From: Candidatus Pacearchaeota archaeon
GTDB lineage: Archaea > Nanoarchaeota > Nanoarchaeia > Pacearchaeales > GW2011-AR1
Direction of reading: 5' to 3'
DNA: 8,839 bases
Assembly: GCA_002690445.1 (NCBI GenBank)
Contig: NZER01000025.1
Coordinates: 3,644-12,482, forward strand
Shown: positions 4,578-8,839 of the stretch, piece after piece
Position numbering within the stretch: the first letter of the stretch is position 1
How the letters are laid out: each line of letters opens with the position of its first letter
Notes under the pieces: generated by a model
Seen by the model: only the letters and a program-made list of their open reading frames with translations
Told to the model about the DNA's origin: nothing
Database searches by the model: none
Made by a program: the position numbers and the translations under genes

Positions 4578-5180
4578 ACCAGCGAGGATTGAATCTCGAT
4601 GCTGTTTGTATTGCTCTGTCGTCATTGCGCCGATCTCTGACGGGGTAGGCATCGCCCGGGCCGGTGGCGTTGGGATCGCCCCGTTGTTGCCCGATGCTAT
4701 CGGGGCCGGGGTCGAGCCGTTCGATGTGGATCCGCCGTTCGTTGGGACCGCCTCGGGGGAGATCGCCGCCGGGGCCGGTGGCGTGGTGGGTGTGGGTGTG
4801 CCTCCGAGGAGGGCCGAGACGGATCGGGGCAGCTGATCGCGGTCTGTCAGCCAATCGCCCACAGCGATCCCCTCGGGGGCCCGCCGTTCATAGATGGCGA
4901 GCAGGTCCGCGACTTCGTCCGGATCGGTGATACCGTGGCGCATCACATCGATCTGTCGGGAATGCCCGCGGGTAGCTATGTCGAGATCGCCCCGGGTTTT
5001 CTCCAGGTCCGCGCGGAGTTGGTCGACATCCCCGGTCGATGCGGTCAGCTCGTCGAGCTTCGACGCGAGCTCGGCGGCCTGGGCGGTCGCTTCTCGTTTG
5101 TCGGCCGTCGCCTTTTTAAGGCGGTCCTCGGGTACCCACCCGTCGATCGTTTTGCTACAGTGCGGACAGTCGAGACCCAT
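4551..5180 (-). CDS. Capsid scaffold protein
   Basis: A 209-residue protein between portal and capsid genes, the normal site of the scaffold that directs shell assembly and is then lost. Residues 5-8 are CPHC, a lone CxxC near the N terminus. Residues 18-75 are heptad-like and charged, a likely coiled coil. Residues 83-111 (ITDPDEVADLLAIYERR and following) resemble a conserved segment of phage scaffolds. Residues 127-180 are a Pro/Thr/Gly/Asn-rich linker. The C-terminal helix (about 181-203, with MTTEQYKQHRDSILAGL) is a plausible capsid-binding hook. The open frame extends far upstream inside the portal gene, but ATG at 5180 has a strong site, GGGGAG, a few bases upstream. It starts 16 nt after the portal stop. 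No protease motif is visible. Confidence 0.85.
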   Translation of the reverse strand: MGLDCPHCSKTIDGWVPEDRLKKATADKREATAQAAELASKLDELTASTGDVDQLRADLEKTRGDLDIATRGHSRQIDVMRHGITDPDEVADLLAIYERRAPEGIAVGDWLTDRDQLPRSVSALLGGTPTPTTPPAPAAISPEAVPTNGGSTSNGSTPAPIASGNNGAIPTPPARAMPTPSEIGAMTTEQYKQHRDSILAGLTNKGRSV

Positions 5181-5196
5181 TGTTTCTCCCCTATGG

Positions 5197-6951
5197 TTAA
5201 TCAGATGAACCGGCCGGCTGTGCGGCGGCGGCGGTGGCGGACACAAAGCCGAGACCAACAGTGCCCATGATACGGTTAGCGGCGTCGTATGGGATACCAA
5301 AGAACTCGACCAGCATTGATAGCCCGGAGTCTCTCGGCAGGTCTCCCAAAGCGACCGAGGTAACGATCCCCTGTGCAGCTGTGACCTGTGCGCCGTTGAG
5401 CACCACCTGGGCGCCCGTGCCTGGCTTGATGTTGCCCTCGTTGTCAATCTCGGGGGCATCGCCGATAACGGCGCCGCCGTCGCCACCATTGACCCCCAGG
5501 ACAGAGGACGTCGGCACAGTGACAGACTCTTCGAGCTGGATCCGCTGCAACTCTTCGAGCGCCCGAGCCCGGGATATCCCCGGGTGGAGCTCCATGTAAG
5601 CGTCGACCTTCGACATGAGCCCGGCGCCGATTTTCTCGAGTACGTCTTTGCGAAGGCTTTCCCGTTCCTGCTCGCTGAGCGGGATCGATTGAAAGCGGAT
5701 CGTGTAGTCGTCCTCGGGTAGGCTTGAACCTGTCGCGCGGTTGAGTAAGATCGCGGAGATTCGAAGCGTCTCGAGCATAGCCGCGCGGGTAGTCCCCTCA
5801 AATTTGCGCTGGGCTTCTCTTCGGCCCGACTGCGTGACAGTCACGGCATAGCCTGACCGGGGCGTGCCGTGGTTCCGTGTCAGGTTCGACGGACTGATCC
5901 CGGCGTATTCAGCTACCCGGTTTTCAAATTTTGTAATGGACTCCAGTAACTTCTCGACATCGGCGCCCGGGCTGAACTGCCCCAGCTGGGGCTGTGTCTC
6001 GCCCTCGTTTTGGAACAACAGGATCGATGCGGGATCAGTTGCTACGGTCTGGCGGGCCGATGTCCCCGCGCCGTCAATGCCGAGACCCATAGGCACCGCG
6101 CCGACCGCCCACCGCTGGGGCCACGAACAGTCTCGCACAGCATGAACGAACATGGAAAACAGACAGGCTGATGTCAGACTGCCATAGACAACCTCCGAAT
6201 TCGCCCACGAATCCCACATATAGGCGGTATTCTCAGCGTGCCAAAGCACGAACGGCAGAACAGGATCGCCCGATGCGTTGCGGTATGGGTAAGCGTCGCC
6301 GATCCGGTCTTCGCCGAAATAGTCGGCTGTCAGGTCAAGGGCTGAGCCGCCGCGCGGATCGGTGAGGGTTACCCGTTCATAGGGCGCCGAGGGATCGGAG
6401 ATGTCGAGCTCGTTCCAAGTCCACTGGTAATCGCCCGTTATCGGATGTTGTCGCAGTCTCAATTCCTTGACGTACACCGGCACATCGGGGCGATCGGGGT
6501 CAGCTCCACAGATCAGCCGATTCGGGGCGATCGGGCGATACAGGATCTCGCCGTCCGCCGTGGCGTGGATTCGGATCCCATATTCGCGAAGACCGATCAC
6601 ATTCGCCTGAGTCCGGGCCATCAGCGACCACAGACCCGATCGGGCGCACAGCCGGGCCAGCTCGGCGGCCTGGTCGGGGGCCCCGGCATGATCGATCGTC
6701 GGTGGTCGATCGAATAGACAGGCCAGCTGCTTCGTTACACTCCGGAAAACATTGGAGCTCAGATCGGGCACGCCCCACGACGCTCGACGCGTTGGATCTA
6801 TATGAAGCGAGATCGTCCGATCGAGGTCTTCGGACCACCTGCCAACCAACATCCGAAGGCGAAGCGCGCTATGCTCCCAACGTGCGGTATCCTCGGCGGT
6901 CGGGGCCGGGGGTGGATTCGGGATCGTCGATGATAGCAGAGACAGACCCAT
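5197..6951 (-). CDS. Portal protein (SPP1 gp6-like)
   Basis: A 584-residue protein that would form the dodecameric ring at the capsid vertex through which DNA enters and to which the tail attaches. It follows the large terminase directly. The stretch AEYAGISPSNLTRN and the following GYAVTVTQSGRREAQ (about residues 348-381) are typical of the stem/crown-side helices in SPP1 gp6-type portals. The N-terminal half has the mixed wing-like region. The C terminus (about 514-563, including LNGAQVTAAQGIV and GDLPRDSGLSMLVEFFG) matches a conserved tail I recognise from many portals. I chose ATG at 6951 because GAGG lies 10 nt upstream. A TTG at 6984, overlapping the terminase stop, would add 11 residues but has no ribosome binding site. 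The stop is TAA. Confidence 0.92.
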   Translation of the reverse strand: MGLSLLSSTIPNPPPAPTAEDTARWEHSALRLRMLVGRWSEDLDRTISLHIDPTRRASWGVPDLSSNVFRSVTKQLACLFDRPPTIDHAGAPDQAAELARLCARSGLWSLMARTQANVIGLREYGIRIHATADGEILYRPIAPNRLICGADPDRPDVPVYVKELRLRQHPITGDYQWTWNELDISDPSAPYERVTLTDPRGGSALDLTADYFGEDRIGDAYPYRNASGDPVLPFVLWHAENTAYMWDSWANSEVVYGSLTSACLFSMFVHAVRDCSWPQRWAVGAVPMGLGIDGAGTSARQTVATDPASILLFQNEGETQPQLGQFSPGADVEKLLESITKFENRVAEYAGISPSNLTRNHGTPRSGYAVTVTQSGRREAQRKFEGTTRAAMLETLRISAILLNRATGSSLPEDDYTIRFQSIPLSEQERESLRKDVLEKIGAGLMSKVDAYMELHPGISRARALEELQRIQLEESVTVPTSSVLGVNGGDGGAVIGDAPEIDNEGNIKPGTGAQVVLNGAQVTAAQGIVTSVALGDLPRDSGLSMLVEFFGIPYDAANRIMGTVGLGFVSATAAAAQPAGSSD

Positions 6952-6961
6952 AGTGGCGCGT

Positions 6962-6965
6962 CCTC
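6962..6965 (-). promoter_or_regulatory. Ribosome binding site favouring the portal ATG at 6951
   Basis: GAGG on the minus strand, 10 nt before ATG. The spacing is slightly long. The competing TTG at 6984 is preceded by GTTAAGATGTA, which has no purine-rich pairing site. Confidence 0.45.
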
Positions 6966-6980
6966 GGGCGGGGGTGGTGG

Positions 6981-8363
6981 TCAATACATCTTAACCGCGT
7001 TGGGCGCGTACAATCGCTGGCGCGTGACCATTTCCAGGCTGTAACGGGTAGCGTCCACATGGTGCTTGTACTCGTCGTCCTTGAACGAGAAGTGACGCAA
7101 GCTGCGGATCGTGTCCGCGCACCGGGGGTGAATGCGGAACCGGTCCTGAACCATCGCCGTATGAATCACGCTAACCCCGGTATACACAGATCCCCGGGGT
7201 TTCCACGCGGTGCGGATCTGGGGGTTAAGCCCGCCAGATTGCGTGTGCAGCTCGGACTCGAGGGCTCGGGATAGTCTCGAATTCGACATCCGGCCCCCCC
7301 AGCGTTTGCCGCCGTAGGCACGATCGCCAACGCATCGATCAAGGTGCGACCATTGGAGCCCGTTTCGCCTGAGCATATCCAATAATCCGCGGGCGTGGAC
7401 ATCGGGGGGGGCGCTCCCGGCCGTGTACTCGTCGAGAATATAGATCCGCGGATCGCCCTCGGTGCGATCGATGGCCACCAGAACCGCGCATTCGCTGCCG
7501 GCGTCGGCGCCATGATCCATACCAACGCACACGTTGACCTGTCGGCCGCCCGTGGGTGGGGCCTTCGATATGTGCTGGTCGCCGAACGCATCGAAGCACC
7601 GATCGGGGCTGATGCACTCCCAGGCCCCGAGAAGCCGAGCGTCCCGATCCATGGCAAGGTATCGCGATCCGATGTCGTCGATCTGTTCCTGGGTGAGCAA
7701 TGGGCGCCCGCCCTCGGGGGTTACGTTCTCCAGTGTCAACGGGGCCGGGTGATCGATGATCTTACCCTGCTCGCATAGCTCGCGAAGCCACCCGCACGGG
7801 CGCCCCACGGGCGTCATACAGATCCCGATCCCCGCGTCTCGGCGGCGCAATACCCGGGCGGAGATCTCGCCCCAGATGGCCTGGGGGGGCGGCTCATCGA
7901 TCAGAACATAGTCCAACGTGTCACTCGCCAGAGCCAGCGAGCCCTGCGACGTTGTCTTGATGCGGATCAGTGAGCCGTCCCGAAACCTGACGATCGGTGT
8001 CTTGCCCCGGAACCCGCGCCCCGGGCGATACTCAGTGTCCGCGTCGAGCAGGTCCTTGGGTAGGAGCTCCCACAGCTTGTGCTGGATGGCCGCCGACTGT
8101 TCCCACGAATGCGTGAGGATCCAAATTCTCTGCGGACCATCGGGCGTCTTAATGAACGGATGGCTATGGGTGCACCGATAGACCACTGAAGCGAGCCCCG
8201 CCATGCTCTTGCCGATCTGGTTGGCCCCGCGAAGCAAAACGACGGGTGACGGGTCGGATAGGAACGCCATCTGTGGGGGTGTCCAGCGCATGAAATCAAG
8301 AGGGCGCACGTCGGCCCGTGCTTTGACCAGCTGGACGGCGCTTGCTAGGTGGGCGAGATTCAA
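6981..8363 (-). CDS. terL: Terminase large subunit (packaging ATPase and nuclease)
   Basis: A 460-residue protein with the two-domain layout of phage large terminases. In the N-terminal ATPase, Walker A is GANQIGKS (residues 46-53), Walker B is VLIDE (153-157, Asp156 and Glu157), and the coupling motif is the MTP in ICMTP (181-185). The C-terminal RNase H-like nuclease shows acidic residues in GMDHG (Asp283), YILDEY (Asp311/Glu312), VGDRAYGG (Asp347) and HHVDATRY (Asp437). Length is normal for the family. The enzyme hydrolyses ATP to drive DNA through the portal and cuts concatemers. The start is TTG at 8363, overlapping the preceding stop. Upstream pairing is weak (GGGCGAAG), so coupling is likely. 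The next ATG (8291) has no ribosome binding site and would remove residues before Walker A. Confidence 0.95.
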   Translation of the reverse strand: MNLAHLASAVQLVKARADVRPLDFMRWTPPQMAFLSDPSPVVLLRGANQIGKSMAGLASVVYRCTHSHPFIKTPDGPQRIWILTHSWEQSAAIQHKLWELLPKDLLDADTEYRPGRGFRGKTPIVRFRDGSLIRIKTTSQGSLALASDTLDYVLIDEPPPQAIWGEISARVLRRRDAGIGICMTPVGRPCGWLRELCEQGKIIDHPAPLTLENVTPEGGRPLLTQEQIDDIGSRYLAMDRDARLLGAWECISPDRCFDAFGDQHISKAPPTGGRQVNVCVGMDHGADAGSECAVLVAIDRTEGDPRIYILDEYTAGSAPPDVHARGLLDMLRRNGLQWSHLDRCVGDRAYGGKRWGGRMSNSRLSRALESELHTQSGGLNPQIRTAWKPRGSVYTGVSVIHTAMVQDRFRIHPRCADTIRSLRHFSFKDDEYKHHVDATRYSLEMVTRQRLYAPNAVKMY

Positions 8364-8788
8364 CGCTTCGCCCGTCTGGCCTTCTTCGCCTTCTTCGGCG
8401 CGTCGCCGAGCGCCACGATCGCGCCCGTTCTCACGGCGTCGAGCGTGCCAGCGATCTGGTCCTGCACGGTCTGCGGCATTTGTAGGATCGTCTCCAGGAT
8501 AAACCCGAGGAGCTCCTCAGCCGACATCGCACCCGTAGGATCATCGACCACGGCAAGCGCCATCTCGATCTCGTCAGCGAGCTGGCACTCGAGCCGGTGG
8601 AGCGCCGATAGCGCTGTAATGGCTTGACGCTCGCGGCATAGCTCGATGTCGGATCGGATCTCGATCATCTTCGCGCGCTTGTATTCCAGCCCGGTGTGTA
8701 AGGTCGGTTTTACCGCGGCCCGCGGGCCCGAGCCGTCGATCCGCGGTGCGCGGCGCTTGCCTCGTTTTCGGGGGCCCGTATTGTTCAC
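8360..8788 (-). CDS. Putative small terminase subunit
   Basis: A 142-residue protein sits immediately before the large terminase, the usual place for the small subunit that recognises viral DNA and regulates the motor. Sequence similarity alone does not let me name the family. Both ends are very basic (RKRGKRRAPR near the N terminus, KKAKKARRAKR at the C terminus). The middle (about residues 35-85) is charged and helical, and a second helical stretch follows (about 89-120). The start is GTG, chosen because GAGG lies 6 nt upstream (8795-8798). The stop TGA overlaps the terminase TTG start as TTGA, which suggests translational coupling. The basic ends would suit DNA binding, but no helix-turn-helix is obvious. 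It could instead be an unrelated small protein next to the terminase. The role is inferred mainly from position. Confidence 0.6.
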   Translation of the reverse strand: MNNTGPRKRGKRRAPRIDGSGPRAAVKPTLHTGLEYKRAKMIEIRSDIELCRERQAITALSALHRLECQLADEIEMALAVVDDPTGAMSAEELLGFILETILQMPQTVQDQIAGTLDAVRTGAIVALGDAPKKAKKARRAKR

Positions 8789-8839
8789 TTAGAACCTCGC
8801 TTTTTCAAGGGTGGAGGGAGAAAAACTCGAGGTGACAAG
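8789..8839 (-). other. Right-edge sequence upstream of the terminase gene, possible 3' end of another gene
   Basis: Two minus-strand frames are open from the window edge: one ends in TAA directly before the GTG start (ending KARF), and the other ends in TGA overlapping it as GTGA (ending PPPLKKRGSK). The second is the more gene-like arrangement, but 17 codons cannot settle it. A pyrimidine-rich stretch (TTTTTCTCCCTCC) is also present. No promoter is clear. Confidence 0.25.
8795..8798 (-). promoter_or_regulatory. Ribosome binding site for the GTG start at 8788
   Basis: Read on the minus strand, GAGG is followed by the 6-nt spacer TTCTAA and then GTG. This decides the start, because no ATG lies near the beginning of the gene. 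Confidence 0.6.

Noticed and set aside
4551..5801. A 416-codon minus-strand frame that includes the scaffold
   Set aside because: The first 207 codons overlap the portal gene in another frame and read as low-quality Ser/Arg-rich sequence. The scaffold starts at 5180 with a strong ribosome binding site.
6691..6715. Cluster of CGATCG as a possible inverted repeat or attachment site
   Set aside because: CGATCG is itself a palindrome and is common throughout. The cluster lies inside conserved portal coding sequence and nothing else suggests a site-specific element.
8381..8403. Short GGCGAAGAA tandem near the end of the small terminase gene
   Set aside because: It simply encodes the Lys-Lys-Ala repeats of the basic tail and is too short to call a repeat element.
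1..8839. tRNA, CRISPR array, insertion sequence, integrase, defence or toxin-antitoxin genes
   Set aside because: I looked for them on both strands and saw no supporting structure or motif. All the coding space is explained by structural genes.

Overview
The window is a densely packed late structural region of a tailed double-stranded DNA virus (class Caudoviricetes), most likely a siphovirus or its prophage. Every gene I accept is on the minus strand, so transcription runs from the right end (about 8839) to the left end (1). The order is the usual one for DNA packaging, head, connector and tail: a putative small terminase (8360-8788), large terminase (6981-8363), SPP1-type portal (5197-6951), scaffold (4551-5180), HK97-fold major capsid protein (3544-4464), an unrecognised 216-aa protein with a very basic tail (2795-3445), two small genes (2644-2802 and 2386-2619), a 256-aa head-tail connector candidate (1605-2375), a tail-terminator candidate (1165-1605), a 65-aa protein (968-1165), the major tail tube (467-964), and the tail assembly chaperone (81-470). 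The chaperone appears to continue by a -1 frameshift off the left edge.

Genes mostly overlap by 1-8 nt or abut, and starts are a mix of ATG, GTG and TTG. Only two gaps of note exist, on either side of the major capsid gene. The upstream gap (4465-4550) follows a good sigma70-like promoter match embedded in the end of the scaffold gene. The downstream gap (3446-3543) holds a small GC-rich hairpin. Together they suggest the capsid gene is separately boosted. No gene-free stretch longer than 100 bases occurs.

The host cannot be named. GC content is around 60 percent by eye. GATC is strongly over-represented, about 120 sites by hand count against roughly 33 expected from base composition. CGATCG occurs about 25 times against about 3 expected. 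Full GCGATCGC (the cyanobacterial HIP1 word) occurs only about twice, so this is not simply a HIP1 genome. I saw no lysis, integration, replication, tRNA, CRISPR or defence gene.

Functionally, the terminase pair would pump DNA through the portal into a shell built by the capsid protein on the scaffold. The 256-aa and 146-aa proteins would join head and tail, and the tube protein would polymerise with help from the frameshifted chaperone. No maturation protease is visible between portal and capsid, which fits a protease-independent SPP1-like head assembly. I see no wholly new system here. The most interesting points are the predicted frameshift, the GATC excess, the capsid promoter, an EF-hand-like loop in the connector, a CxxC at the scaffold N terminus, and several lysine-rich C-terminal tails.
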